Source: Rhodobacterales bacterium HKCCE2091 (GTDB lineage Bacteria; Pseudomonadota; Alphaproteobacteria; Rhodobacterales; Rhodobacteraceae). From it: a stretch of DNA of 64,000 nucleotides. The stretch is taken from NCBI GenBank assembly GCA_015689685.1, contig WVSL01000003.1, forward strand, positions 354,173 to 418,172. The letters are read 5' to 3'. This document shows positions 30,502-41,610 of this stretch, piece by piece. The first letter of the stretch is position 1. Every line of letters starts with the position of its first letter. The notes under the pieces are model-generated. The model saw only the letters and a list, made by a program, of their open reading frames with translations, searched no databases and was not told where the DNA came from. The position numbers and the translations under genes are program-made.

Positions 30502-30586
30502 TGGTACCCGCGGTCGGACTCGAACCGACAAGCCTTGCGGCGGGGGATTTTGAATCCCCTGCGTCTACCAATTCCGCCACGCGGGC
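30502..30586 (-). tRNA. tRNA-Leu (anticodon CAA)
   Basis: Class II tRNA on the minus strand. Acceptor GCCCGCG/CGCGGGT (first pair G-U), D arm with TGGCGGAATTGGTAGACG, anticodon stem GGGGA/TCCCC with loop TTCAAAA giving CAA, a long variable arm (CGCCGCAAGGCTT region), T arm with GGTTCGAGTCC, discriminator A, and an encoded CCA (30502-30504). Reads the rare UUG leucine codon. Confidence 0.96.
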
Positions 30587-30731
30587 CCGGCGCTTCTGGT
30601 ATCCCGCACCGCACGGCCCGTCAATCTGCCCGGGGCGACGACCGGGCGGGAAAAATCGCCGCCCCGCCCTCGCTTGACGGGACCGGGCGGATCGGGCTAG
30701 CCACCCCGGACAGACGACGCCGGAGGGTCCG

Positions 30732-31310
30732 ATGCTGCGCCGCCTCTACGACTGGACGCTCGGGCTTGCCGGGCATCGCCATGCGCTCTGGGCGCTGGCC
30801 GCCGTGTCTTTCGTCGAAAGCTCCGTCTTCCCGATCCCGCCGGACCTTCTGATGATCCCGATGATCATCGCGCGGCCGAACCGTGCCTGGCTGATCGCGA
30901 CCGTGTGCCTCGTCGCCTCGGTCCTCGGCGGGCTTCTCGGCTACGCGATCGGCTACTTCGCCTTCGACCAGATCGGCCAGCCGATCCTCGAAAGCCTCGG
31001 CAAGGCCCACGCGGTCGAGGAATTCAACGCCACGTTCAACGACTGGGGCGCCTGGGCGGTGCTGATCGCGGGGATCACGCCGTTCCCCTACAAGGTCATC
31101 ACCATCATGTCGGGCTGGACCGGGCTGTCGCTGCCGGTCTTCATCGTGTCATCCATCGTCGCGCGCGGATTTCGCTTTTTCGTGATCGCCGCGCTCTTGT
31201 GGAAATTCGGCGCACCGGTCAGGGATTTCATCGAGCGCCGCCTGGGGCTCGTGTTCACGCTCTTCGTCGCGCTGCTGCTCGGCGGCTTCCTGGTCCTGAG
31301 GTTCCTATGA
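30732..31310 (+). CDS. DedA-family membrane protein (YqaA type)
   Basis: A 192-residue inner-membrane protein of the DedA/VTT family, which includes undecaprenyl-phosphate and lipid flippases. It shows ESSVFPIPPDLLMIPMI at about 27-43 and the conserved GAWAVLIAGITPFPYKVITI loop with the SGWTGLSL continuation. GGAGG precedes the ATG at 30732 by five bases. Its stop overlaps the dsbB ATG (ATGA). Confidence 0.9.
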   Translation: MLRRLYDWTLGLAGHRHALWALAAVSFVESSVFPIPPDLLMIPMIIARPNRAWLIATVCLVASVLGGLLGYAIGYFAFDQIGQPILESLGKAHAVEEFNATFNDWGAWAVLIAGITPFPYKVITIMSGWTGLSLPVFIVSSIVARGFRFFVIAALLWKFGAPVRDFIERRLGLVFTLFVALLLGGFLVLRFL

Positions 31311-31780
31311 CCCGCCGCACCCTCATGCTCATCGCCGGTCTCGGTTCCGCCGCGCTGCTCGCGGCCGCGTTCGGCTTCCAGGTCATCGGCGGCTACCTGC
31401 CCTGCCAGATGTGCCTGTGGCAGCGCTGGCCCCACGTCGCCGCCATCTTCATCGCCGCCGTCGGCGCGCTGCTGCCCGCCCGCGCCATCGCCGCGCTCGG
31501 CGGGCTGACGATGATCGGCAACGCGGGCCTCGGCATCTTCCATACCGGGGTGGAGCGGGACTGGTGGGAAGGCCCGCAGAGCTGCGCCAGCGTCGGCGGC
31601 GGGCTGGAAGGGCAGAGTGGCGCGGACCTGCTGAACTTCGACCAGGGGTTCCGCGTTGTGCTGTGCGACGAGGCCGCGTGGCACTTCCTTGGCCTGTCGA
31701 TGGCAAGCTGGAACGCGATCTTCTGCCTCGTGCTCGCGGCGATCTGGTTCGCCGCCTTCCGCGCCCGCCAAAGCGCCTGA
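31307..31780 (+). CDS. dsbB: Disulfide bond formation protein B
   Basis: Inner-membrane quinone reductase that re-oxidises DsbA. The 157-residue protein has four helices, the first periplasmic loop cysteine pair in YLPCQMCLWQRWPH (CxxC, about 33-36), and the second pair in PQSCASVGG and VVLCDEAAW. This four-cysteine arrangement defines DsbB. Coupled to the DedA gene by ATGA, and convergent with a small exported protein. Confidence 0.94.
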   Translation: MTRRTLMLIAGLGSAALLAAAFGFQVIGGYLPCQMCLWQRWPHVAAIFIAAVGALLPARAIAALGGLTMIGNAGLGIFHTGVERDWWEGPQSCASVGGGLEGQSGADLLNFDQGFRVVLCDEAAWHFLGLSMASWNAIFCLVLAAIWFAAFRARQSA

Positions 31781-31784
31781 CCGG

Positions 31785-32114
31785 TCAGCCGGGCACGGTG
31801 ATCCAGCAGAAGAAGCTCGCGCCGTCGTCGCGGCAATCGGTGTAGATGCGGTGCTGGCCGTCCTGCCAGCGGATCGGCACGGCAAGACCCTGCCACTCGA
31901 CCTCGGTATCTCCGCAGACCCGTTCCACGGTGACGACGCGGGTTTCCGGGCCACGGCGACCTGCGACCCAGGCCGCGGCATCGGTGGCGAGGCCGTCGTC
32001 GCACCTGTCGCTCGCGGCGAAGCCGGGGCTGCGGAACGACGACGGGATGTCCTGCGCGGCGGCGGGCGATCCCGCGGCGGCGACGAGGAGGACGGCAGGC
32101 AACACGGCTTTCAT
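31785..32114 (-). CDS. Small exported cysteine-containing protein, unknown
   Basis: A 109-residue protein with a signal peptide (MKAVLPAVLLVAAAGSPAAAQ) and four cysteines in the mature chain (DRCDDG, ERVCGD, TDCRDD, FFCWI), suggesting two disulfides. No family recognised. It is 4 nt from the convergent dsbB stop, so it could be a client of that pathway, but this is only suggested by position. Confidence 0.75.
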   Translation of the reverse strand: MKAVLPAVLLVAAAGSPAAAQDIPSSFRSPGFAASDRCDDGLATDAAAWVAGRRGPETRVVTVERVCGDTEVEWQGLAVPIRWQDGQHRIYTDCRDDGASFFCWITVPG

Positions 32115-32181
32115 AACGGAACCCTCGCGGCGGATGGCCGCGGGAACGAGGGTCTCATGCCCCGCCGCGCGGGTCCAGCCG

Positions 32182-32469
32182 TCAGTGGTAGGTGAATTCC
32201 CCGACCACGTTCCGCCACTCGCCCGGCGCGATCAGCTTGCGATGGGTGAACCGCACCGAGTGCAGCGGCCCCTCGATCTCGTCCTGCCAGAACTCGATGA
32301 AGCGGAACAGGCGCGGGTAATCGGGCGCCAGGTCGTAATCCTGCCAGACGAAGCTGTTGAGCACGCTCCGGTAGTCCGGCATCCGGTAGTACATTTCCGC
32401 GGTCGTCAGGCCGTAACCCTTCAGCATCAGCTCGGTCTCGGAGCGCGGAGTCTGGTCGTCATGCGTCAT
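32182..32469 (-). CDS. usg: Usg family protein
   Basis: A 95-residue protein that matches the alphaproteobacterial Usg family, first noted near trp genes in Caulobacter and of unknown function. The stretch MLKGYGLTTAEMYYRMPDY, then VWQDYDLAPDYPRLFRFIEF and WQDEIEGPLHSVRFTH, covers the whole family profile. I choose the ATG at 32469 with GAGG seven bases upstream rather than the GTG at 32481. Divergent from gyrA. It may affect tryptophan or phosphoribosyl metabolism, but no evidence is visible here. Confidence 0.85.
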   Translation of the reverse strand: MTHDDQTPRSETELMLKGYGLTTAEMYYRMPDYRSVLNSFVWQDYDLAPDYPRLFRFIEFWQDEIEGPLHSVRFTHRKLIAPGEWRNVVGEFTYH

Positions 32470-32591
32470 CACACACCTCACAACATACCCCCTTCCGAAT
32501 CATGAGTGTGACACGGACCCGCTAACGTTCAACAAAAACAGCATGTTGGCAGATCCGACCGGCGGCTGCCAATGCAGGGACGCCACAGGCA

Positions 32592-32621
32592 TTGCACCCC
32601 ATATCCGGTTACAGGTATACT
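32592..32621 (+). promoter_or_regulatory. Probable sigma-70 promoter of gyrA
   Basis: TTGCAC (32592-32597) and TATACT (32616-32621) separated by 18 nt, 45 nt upstream of the gyrA start codon. The -10 has five of six consensus bases, unusual in this GC-rich window. A GAATC (GANTC) methylation site lies further upstream at 32497-32501. Confidence 0.6.
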
Positions 32622-32666
32622 GCCGCCAACAATATCTAGGCACCCGAGCAAAGCGAGGCGAAGCGC

Positions 32667-35447
<2,781 letters not shown>

Positions 35448-35528
35448 GGCGCCGATCCGGTCAGGGGGCGCGATGTCGGCGCCCTGCCCCGTCCCCGCCG
35501 GACCGCCTTGCCGATTGGGGGCGCGGCC

Positions 35529-35738
35529 GTGACGCAGGAAACGGTGATGCTGATCCTGCTCGCCACCCTCGCCGTGGTGGTGATCGTCGTGCTGGTCATG
35601 GTCCGCCGCTTCCGCACCATGCTGGAGACCAACCAGCGGATCGAGGAGAACCAGCGCCGCGCGGTGGAACTGAGCGAACGCCAGACCGTCGCGCTGGAAC
35701 GGCTTGCCGACGCGGCCGAAGCGGGGCGCGGGCCGTGA
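35529..35738 (+). CDS. Small single-pass membrane protein with coiled-coil tail
   Basis: A 69-residue product from GTG at 35529: an N-terminal helix (MLILLATLAVVVIVVLVMV) followed by a charged helical tail (RRFRTMLETNQRIEENQRRA) ending ALERLADAAEAGRGP. No family name known. It overlaps a second similar small protein frame (GTGA at 35735), so the two look like a tandem duplication downstream of gyrA. Confidence 0.6.
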   Translation: MTQETVMLILLATLAVVVIVVLVMVRRFRTMLETNQRIEENQRRAVELSERQTVALERLADAAEAGRGP

Positions 35739-35949
35739 TCGGGATCGGGTTCGTGGTGGGCACCTCCATCGTGATCCTCGTCCTCGGCATCGTGATCCTT
35801 CTGGCCGTCGGCATTCCCCGCGGCCGGAGGATGGAGCGCACGAACGCGCTGATCGCCGCGAACCAGGCCCGGATCATGGAGATCCAGGAACGCCAGGCCA
35901 GCGCGCTGGAACGCTTCGCGGACGATCTCGCGAAGCGCGCGACGGAGCG
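35735..35949 (+). pseudogene. Second small membrane protein, 3' end apparently lost
   Basis: The frame starting at GTG 35735 (IGIGFVVGTSIVILVLGIVI, then RRMERTNALIAANQARIMEI and ALERFADDLAKRATE) parallels its upstream neighbour: a helix, then a short coiled coil ending ALERxADxxx. Its own stop is missing; the frame stays open to 36319 across the VOC gene in a different phase. The end coordinate given is where similarity ends. Together with the missing start codon of the VOC gene this suggests a small deletion at the junction. Confidence 0.5.
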
Positions 35950-36336
35950 GCGAAACTCGCCCTCACCGCCTATCTCGCCCGAGACTACGACGAGGCCATC
36001 GCCTGGTTCCGCGACGCGCTCGGCTGGAGCCTCGTCGAGGACACCGACATGGGCGGCGGCAAGCGTTGGGTCCGGGTCGCCCCGCACCCCGACGCCGAAA
36101 CACAGATGCTCATCGCCCGCGCCGCCACGCCGGAACAGGCGGCAGCGGTCGGGTCCCATGCCGGCGGGCGCGTCGGCTACTTCCTGCACGTGGATGACTT
36201 CGCGGCGCGGGCGGACCGGATGCGCGCGGCCGGGGTGGTCTTCGAGGAAGCGCCGCGGCACGAGCCCTACGGAACGGTCGCCGTGTTCCGCGACCTCTAC
36301 GGCAACAGGTGGGACCTGATCGAACCCGCGGGTTAA
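35950..36336 (+). CDS. VOC (glyoxalase/bleomycin-resistance) family protein without a visible start codon
   Basis: Metal-dependent VOC-fold protein: KLALTAYLARDYDEAIAWFR, GGGKRWVRVAP, GRVGYFLHVDDF, RHEPYGTVAVFRDLYGN and WDLIEPAG cover a full single domain. The family normally starts (M)KLALTAYL. Here the codon before AAA is GCG, and there is no ATG, GTG or TTG in frame between 35707 and 35953. The local text GGAGCGGCGAAACTC would become GGAGCGGCATGAAACTC with two extra bases (AT), giving a good binding site and start. So the gene has either lost 2 nt (mutation) or the sequence has an error. Function as an enzyme is not predictable. Confidence 0.72.
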   Translation, partial: AKLALTAYLARDYDEAIAWFRDALGWSLVEDTDMGGGKRWVRVAPHPDAETQMLIARAATPEQAAAVGSHAGGRVGYFLHVDDFAARADRMRAAGVVFEEAPRHEPYGTVAVFRDLYGNRWDLIEPAG

Positions 36337-36456
36337 CCGGTTTACCCGTTAACCGACTGTTTCGTAAAAACTTTCCTAAAACTCCGGCATCCGGCATACC
36401 GCGACTGCACCGGCGAAGGCGGCCGGCGCGATTGCCCAGTCCCAGGAGTTTCCGCC

Positions 36457-37206
36457 ATGACCATCCGCAGCCTTGCCGCAGCCGCGACGCTTACCGCCGC
36501 CGCGCTCTCCGCCCCCGCCACCGCCCAGTCGAGCCTCGGCGTCGTCGCCGGCGAACTGTCCTTCGGCCAGTCCAGCGCCGATGGCGCGGGCGCCTTCTTC
36601 GAGGCCATGATCGACGTCTCGATCACGGAGCACCACGGGCTGCAGGGCCATCTCGGGTACTCGGACATCGACGGCGGCGATATCGGCTCCCTCGCGGGCG
36701 TTGTCTACATGACCCCGCGGCCGGGCCAGAAATACGGTCTCACCTTCATGCTGTCGGACGTGGACGACCGGTCGCTCACTTATGGCCAGTTCGGCGCCGC
36801 CGGCATGTTCTCCCTCACCGACACGCTCGACATCGAGGTGCGCGGCGGCATCGGCGAGGTTTTCCAGAACGGGCTCGACTGGCTGACGGTCGGCGTGGGC
36901 GTGCATTACCGCCCCTCCGCCGACTGGCATCTCTACGCGCAATACGACATCGCCGAGTTCGAGGAGGCCGGGCTTGACGCGTTCGGCCACGTCGCGACCA
37001 TCGGCGCGCGCTACAGCCCAGAGGGCCAGGCCTGGGCGGTGTTCGCGGAGGTGTCCCGCGACGAGATCTCGGGCCACCCGCGCGGCGATGGAGAGACCGT
37101 CGCCCGGGTCGGCTTCGCCCTCACCTGGGGCGCCCCGACCAACGGACAGCCCGCCTTCCGGGTCTCCGATCCCGCGCGTCAGCTCCTCAGAAGGGGGCTT
37201 TACTGA
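36457..37206 (+). CDS. Exported beta-barrel-like protein
   Basis: A 249-residue protein with a signal peptide (IRSLAAAATLTAAALSAPATA). The mature part alternates short amphipathic strands and turns (AFFEAMIDVSITEHHGLQGH, YGLTFMLSDVDD, IEVRGGIGEVF, HLYAQYDIAEF, WAVFAEVSRDE, ARVGFALTWG), as in small outer-membrane barrels. No named family recognised. It has a strong terminator 11 nt after the stop and is thus a single-gene unit. Paired GTTAAC motifs lie upstream (36331-36357). Confidence 0.75.
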   Translation: MTIRSLAAAATLTAAALSAPATAQSSLGVVAGELSFGQSSADGAGAFFEAMIDVSITEHHGLQGHLGYSDIDGGDIGSLAGVVYMTPRPGQKYGLTFMLSDVDDRSLTYGQFGAAGMFSLTDTLDIEVRGGIGEVFQNGLDWLTVGVGVHYRPSADWHLYAQYDIAEFEEAGLDAFGHVATIGARYSPEGQAWAVFAEVSRDEISGHPRGDGETVARVGFALTWGAPTNGQPAFRVSDPARQLLRRGLY

Positions 37207-37216
37207 CGCAGCGGAA

Positions 37217-37250
37217 GCGGCGGGCCGAACTGGGCGGCCCGCCGCATTTT
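37217..37250 (+). terminator. Rho-independent terminator
   Basis: Perfect 11-bp stem GCGGCGGGCCG/CGGCCCGCCGC with a 7-nt loop, directly followed by ATTTT. It lies 11 nt after the stop of the beta-barrel-like gene. Confidence 0.9.
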
Positions 37251-37489
37251 CCCCGCATTGACCCCCGCCGCGTTGTCCCGCGATCGCGTCCAATGCCCCG
37301 AATTCCCCCGTACTTGGCGGCCATTTAGCCGCGCTGCAGCAATGTTTTCCCAAATCCATCACAAACTTGCCTCATTTCGGGGGGAAGTCTGAGGATTGTG
37401 GCGGTCTTCTGTTCCCGCCACCTGCTGCTGCTGCTGCTGCCGTAACCCGTGCTCAGGTTTCCGCGTCATTCGTGCGAGGGACATCTGCC

Positions 37490-38140
37490 ATGACCGAGCA
37501 AACCGCAACCGGCGCCGAACATAACGGCGCGGCCCAGAAGGCCCTGCGTATCCTGGTCGCTTCCTACTTCCTGGCCGTCGCGCTCAGGATCATCCCGGGG
37601 ACCGACTTCGCGATCCTTGGCCGCATGATCGCGGATCCGATGGTCGCCAACGTGATGACGGCGATTCTCGTCTTCAGCCTCGCCTTCATGGTCATGATCG
37701 GCAGTCACACCCGTCTCGCCGCGCTCCTGCTCGGGCTGATGACGGTGTTCGCGGCCTACCTGACGGTGATGTCGCTCGGGCCCGAGGCCGGGCTCGGCGC
37801 GTTCTGGCGCGACCTCGCGCTCGCCGCCGCCCTCATGCTCACCTATACCGTGCCGCAACAGGCCGCGCGCCGCCGCAGCTCCGCCCGGGTCACGCCCCGC
37901 CGGATCAGCACCGCCGCGAGCGCCGAGCGCACACCGCGCCCCGAACCGGCGCCGACCCTGTCCTTCAGCTCCCGTCGCGCCGCCGAGGCCCCGGCACTTC
38001 CCACGGCGGAAGTCACCGACTTCGCGGTGGCCCGGGCCCGCATCGGCAGCGCAGTCGGTCGCCCGGTGGACCTCCGCGCCCCGCTCGCGGCCGAGGAAAT
38101 CGACAACATCTTCGACGACGCGCACGTCCAGGCGCGCTGA
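37490..38140 (+). CDS. Membrane protein with disordered C-terminal tail, unknown
   Basis: A 216-residue protein from the ATG at 37490 (GAGGGA upstream). The first ~130 residues have about four hydrophobic helices (ILVASYFLAVALRIIPG, VMTAILVFSLAFMVMIG, LAALLLGLMTVFAAYL, LALAAALMLTYTV). The rest is Arg/Ala/Pro-rich and probably disordered, ending with an acidic EEIDNIFDDAHV segment. No confident family; the helical part is like small DoxX-type proteins. A CTG microsatellite (six copies, 37422-37439) sits in its 5' region. Confidence 0.7.
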   Translation: MTEQTATGAEHNGAAQKALRILVASYFLAVALRIIPGTDFAILGRMIADPMVANVMTAILVFSLAFMVMIGSHTRLAALLLGLMTVFAAYLTVMSLGPEAGLGAFWRDLALAAALMLTYTVPQQAARRRSSARVTPRRISTAASAERTPRPEPAPTLSFSSRRAAEAPALPTAEVTDFAVARARIGSAVGRPVDLRAPLAAEEIDNIFDDAHVQAR

Positions 38141-38228
38141 CCACCCGCGCTTGCAGGGAAAGCCGCGCGCGGGGCCGGGCAGCCCGCACCGCCTTTCCAA
38201 CTCCGTCATGGCAGGCTAGGAAGCCGCC

Positions 38229-39578
38229 ATGACGGAGCCCCTTCACATCATCGGCGGCGGCATGGCCGGATCGGAAGCCGCGTGGCAGGCGGCCGAGGCC
38301 GGCATCGACGTCGTCCTGCACGAGATGCGGCCCACGGTCGGCACCTTTGCGCACCGCACCGGCGACCTTGCGGAAATGGTCTGTTCCAACTCCTTCCGCT
38401 CCGACGACAGCGACGAGAACGCGGTCGGGCTCCTGCACTGGGAAATGCGCGCGGCGGGCTCGCTCATCATGGCAAAGGCCGACGCGCACAAGCTGCCCGC
38501 GGGCGGCGCGCTGGCCGTCGACCGCGATCCCTTCGCCGCCGCCGTCACCGCCGCGATCCGCGCCCATCCCCGGATCGAGGTCGTGGGCGAGGAGATCACC
38601 GCGCTTCCCGACACCCCCGCCATCATCGCCACCGGCCCGCTGACATCCGGCGCGCTGGCCGAGGCCATCGCCGCCGAGACCGGCCAGGGCGCGCTCGCCT
38701 TCTTCGACGCCATCGCCCCGATCGTCCACGCCGACACCATCGACATGTCCGTCGCCTGGGCCCAGTCGCGCTACGACAAGGGCGAGACCGAGGAGGAGCG
38801 CACCGCCTACCTCAACTGCCCGATGACCCGCGACGAGTACGAGGCCTTCATCGACGCGCTGCTCGCAGCCGACAAGACCGAGTTCCGCGAGGGCGAGACC
38901 GCGCAGTATTTCGACGGCTGCCTGCCGATAGAGGTGATGGCCGAACGTGGGCGGGAAACTCTGCGCCACGGGCCGATGAAGCCCGTCGGCCTGACCAACC
39001 CGCACGATCCGACGGTCAAGCCCTGGGCCGTGGTCCAGCTGCGCCGAGACAACGCGCTCGGCACGCTCTACAACATCGTCGGCTTCCAGACCAAGATGAA
39101 GTACGGCGCGCAAACCGATGTTTTCCGGATGATTCCCGGCCTGAAGGACGCGAGCTTCGCTCGGCTCGGCGGGATCCACCGCAACACCTTCATCAACTCG
39201 CCGACGCTGCTCGACCACGACCTGCGCCTGCGAAGCCGCCCGAACATCCGGTTTGCCGGCCAGATCACCGGGGTCGAGGGTTACGTCGAATCCGCGGCGA
39301 TGGGGCTCCTGGCCGGGCGGCTCGCCGCCGCCGAGTTGCAGGGCCGCGCCCTGCCGCCGGTTCCCCAGGTCACCGCGATGGGCGCGCTCGTGCACCACGT
39401 TACCGGAGGGGCGGACGCGAAGACGTTCCAGCCGATGAACGTGAACTTCGGCCTGTTCCCCCCGGTCGACGGCCTGAAGCAGGGCCGTAGGGGCCGCCGC
39501 GACCGATACCGCGCCTACACCGCGCGCGCCAAGGCGGCGTGGTCTGACTGGCTCGGCGACCGCCACGCAGCGGAATGA
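38229..39578 (+). CDS. trmFO: Folate/FAD-dependent tRNA (uracil-54-C5) methyltransferase
   Basis: Makes ribothymidine at tRNA position 54 with methylene-tetrahydrofolate and FADH2. The 449-residue protein starts with the FAD loop [14 protein letters not shown] and has [45 protein letters not shown] text ([16 protein letters not shown]), [12 protein letters not shown], and the C-terminal [13 protein letters not shown] and [10 protein letters not shown]. TrmFO replaces TrmA in most alphaproteobacteria. Confidence 0.96.
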   Translation: MTEPLHIIGGGMAGSEAAWQAAEAGIDVVLHEMRPTVGTFAHRTGDLAEMVCSNSFRSDDSDENAVGLLHWEMRAAGSLIMAKADAHKLPAGGALAVDRDPFAAAVTAAIRAHPRIEVVGEEITALPDTPAIIATGPLTSGALAEAIAAETGQGALAFFDAIAPIVHADTIDMSVAWAQSRYDKGETEEERTAYLNCPMTRDEYEAFIDALLAADKTEFREGETAQYFDGCLPIEVMAERGRETLRHGPMKPVGLTNPHDPTVKPWAVVQLRRDNALGTLYNIVGFQTKMKYGAQTDVFRMIPGLKDASFARLGGIHRNTFINSPTLLDHDLRLRSRPNIRFAGQITGVEGYVESAAMGLLAGRLAAAELQGRALPPVPQVTAMGALVHHVTGGADAKTFQPMNVNFGLFPPVDGLKQGRRGRRDRYRAYTARAKAAWSDWLGDRHAAE

Positions 39579-39611
39579 ACTGGATCCGCGCGCACCGGGC
39601 CTGCTAGCCTG

Positions 39612-40232
39612 ATGCCCATGGCGGAGACGTATCTCGACAAGGTCTACACCGTGCGCGGCGACGAAGAGACCCGCGCGCTCTACGACGACTGGGCGGGCAG
39701 CTACGACGCCGAGGTCGGCGGCGCGGGCTACGCGACGCCGGGGCGCGTCGCGGACGCGCTGGCCGGGCTGGTGGCAGAGGCCGACCGCGGCCGCCCGCTG
39801 TTCGATTTCGGCTGCGGCACCGGGCTCGGCGGGGCCGCGCTGGCCGCGCGCGGGTTCACCGACATCCACGGCTGCGACATGTCGCCGGGGATGCTGGCCG
39901 AGGCCGGGAAACGGGGCATCTACGCGGACCTCACCGCCTCAGACGGCACCGCGCCGAAGTCCCTCGGCCGGTTCGCCTTCGTCACCGCGATCGGCGTGAT
40001 CTCGGCCGGGGCTGCGCTGGCGCCGCTCCTCCCCGCGCTCTTCGACGCGATGGCCCCGGGCGCGCTCCTGGCCTTTTCCTACAACGGCCACACGCTCGAA
40101 GACGCGGTCTACATGGACACGCTCGGCGCGCTGCTCGACCGGCCCGACGCGACGCTGGAATTCTCGGAGGACGGCCCGCACCTGCCCGATCTCGACCTGC
40201 CCTCGCGGGTCATGGTGATCCGCAAGTCGTGA
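39612..40232 (+). CDS. SAM-dependent methyltransferase
   Basis: A 206-residue class I methyltransferase. The AdoMet motif I is LFDFGCGTGLGGAALAARG (about 64-82), followed by HGCDMSPGMLAEAGKRG (motif II with Asp) and FAFVTAIGVIS. The N-terminal DDWAGSYDAEV opening is typical of small-molecule or protein methyltransferases of this type. Substrate unknown. Two in-frame ATGs (39612, 39618). Its stop overlaps the gluQ GTG start. Confidence 0.87.
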   Translation: MPMAETYLDKVYTVRGDEETRALYDDWAGSYDAEVGGAGYATPGRVADALAGLVAEADRGRPLFDFGCGTGLGGAALAARGFTDIHGCDMSPGMLAEAGKRGIYADLTASDGTAPKSLGRFAFVTAIGVISAGAALAPLLPALFDAMAPGALLAFSYNGHTLEDAVYMDTLGALLDRPDATLEFSEDGPHLPDLDLPSRVMVIRKS

Positions 40233-41101
40233 CCGTCGTCACGCGCTTCGCGCCGTCGCCCACGGGGCCGCTTCACCTCGGCCACGCCTTCTCCGCGATC
40301 ACCGCGCACGACCTCGCCCGCGCACGGGACGGCACCTTCATCCTGCGCTTCGACGACATCGACCGCGAACGGTCGAAACCGGCATACGAACGGATGGCGC
40401 TGGAGGATCTCGCCTGGCTCGGCCTGACCTGGCCCGAACCGGTGCTGCGCCAGCATACCAGCGCACCCCACCTCGACGCCGCGCTCGGCCGCCTTTCAGA
40501 CCTCGGGCTGACCTACCCCTGTTCCTGCACCCGGGCCGACATCGCCGCCGCCGCCGGTGCGCCGCAGGAGGGCGTGCCGACCCACGGGCCGGACGGGCGC
40601 ATCTATCCCGGCACCTGCCGCGGCCGCCCGATGGCGGAGGCGACCCCGGACGACGCCATCCGCTTCGACATGGCGAAGGCGCTCGACGCGGCCGCGCCCC
40701 TGCCCGGCTGGATCGAGACCGGCCCCGAACGCCCCGGGACCTACCCCCTGTCCCGAGACGCGATGCTGCGGGACATCGGCGACGTGGTGATCCGGCGCAG
40801 GGGTGGCGGCGCGGCCTACCACCTCTCGGTCGTGGTCGACGACACCCGGCAGGGCATCACCCATGTCACACGAGGGCTCGACCTGATGGACACCACCCCG
40901 ATCCACGTCCTGCTCGCGCACCTACTCGGCGCGCCGATCCCGGCCTACTACCACCACCGCCTGATCCGCGACGAGACCGGCAAGCGGCTGGCCAAGCGCG
41001 ACGACGCCCGCGCGATCCGCAGGTACCGCGACGAGGGCGCGACTCCGGACGACATCCGCCGCATGGTCGGCCTGCCCCCGCGCGGCCCGGAAGGCCCCTG
41101 A
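40229..41101 (+). CDS. gluQ: Glutamyl-Q tRNA(Asp) synthetase
   Basis: GluRS-like enzyme lacking the anticodon domain; it attaches glutamate to queuosine-34 of tRNA-Asp. The 290-residue protein starts at GTG (GTGA overlap), has the HIGH motif as PSPTGPLHLGHA, a cysteine pair in YPCSCTRADIA that with a later Cys and Tyr forms the zinc site, the block TYPLSRDAMLRDIGD, and the KMSKS-like KRLAKRDDARAIRRY. Ends in a convergent gap with hisI containing a repeat. A tRNA-Asp(GTC), its substrate, is elsewhere in this window. Confidence 0.93.
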   Translation: MTVVTRFAPSPTGPLHLGHAFSAITAHDLARARDGTFILRFDDIDRERSKPAYERMALEDLAWLGLTWPEPVLRQHTSAPHLDAALGRLSDLGLTYPCSCTRADIAAAAGAPQEGVPTHGPDGRIYPGTCRGRPMAEATPDDAIRFDMAKALDAAAPLPGWIETGPERPGTYPLSRDAMLRDIGDVVIRRRGGGAAYHLSVVVDDTRQGITHVTRGLDLMDTTPIHVLLAHLLGAPIPAYYHHRLIRDETGKRLAKRDDARAIRRYRDEGATPDDIRRMVGLPPRGPEGP

Positions 41102-41120
41102 CGAGACCCTTCGATGCCCG

Positions 41121-41186
41121 TCTTTGTCCCTGAAATATCCACGGGGGTGAATGCGGCGACGCCGCAGAGGGGGCAGTCGGCCCCCT
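41121..41186 (+). repeat. Intergenic repeat element, copy 2 (gluQ/hisI gap)
   Basis: Core TTTGTCCCTGAAATATCC followed by ACGGGGG, then hairpin GCGGC/GCCGC with loop GAC (41153-41165) and hairpin AGGGGGC/GCCCCCT with loop AGTCG (41168-41186). The last hairpin reaches the hisI stop codon. Same order of parts as at 50840. Confidence 0.72.
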
Positions 41187-41544
41187 ATTCCTGCGGCGCC
41201 ATCAACTCCACTTCCGCCCCGTCGCGGACCGCGGTGTAGAAGCACGTCCGCCGCCCGGTATGGCAGGCGGGTCCGGTCTGCCGCACGAGCACCAGGAGGC
41301 AGTCCCGGTCGCAATCGACCCGCATCTCCACCAGGTCCTGCACGTGGCCCGAGGTCTCTCCCTTGACCCAGAACGCGGCGCGCGAGCGGGACCAGTAGGT
41401 CACCCGCCCCGTGTCGAGCGTGCGCCGCACGGCCTCGGCGTTCATCCAGGCCAGCATCAGAACCTCGCCCGACCCGGCGTCCTGCGCGATCGCCGGCAGC
41501 AATCCGTTGGCATCGAATGTCAGGCTCTCCGGGTCGAACGCCAT
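41185..41544 (-). CDS. hisI: Phosphoribosyl-AMP cyclohydrolase
   Basis: Third step of histidine synthesis, opening the purine ring of PR-AMP. The 119-residue monofunctional enzyme has [38 protein letters not shown], the zinc-ligand motif [11 protein letters not shown] and [11 protein letters not shown]. The fused HisE domain of enteric HisIE is absent, normal for this group. It stands alone, convergent with gluQ. Confidence 0.95.
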   Translation of the reverse strand: MAFDPESLTFDANGLLPAIAQDAGSGEVLMLAWMNAEAVRRTLDTGRVTYWSRSRAAFWVKGETSGHVQDLVEMRVDCDRDCLLVLVRQTGPACHTGRRTCFYTAVRDGAEVELMAPQE

Positions 41545-41610
41545 CCCCGCCCCCTTTGCAATCCGGTCTCGCGCCGCTACCTAAGGGGGACGCTTTCCGA
41601 AGGCAACGCG

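Noticed and set aside
37422..37439. Six CTG triplets
   Set aside because: Short microsatellite upstream of the start codon; possible slippage site but too short to call phase-variable and outside the coding region chosen.
38013..39869. 618-codon minus-strand frame opposite trmFO
   Set aside because: Antisense shadow; trmFO is fully conserved on the plus strand.
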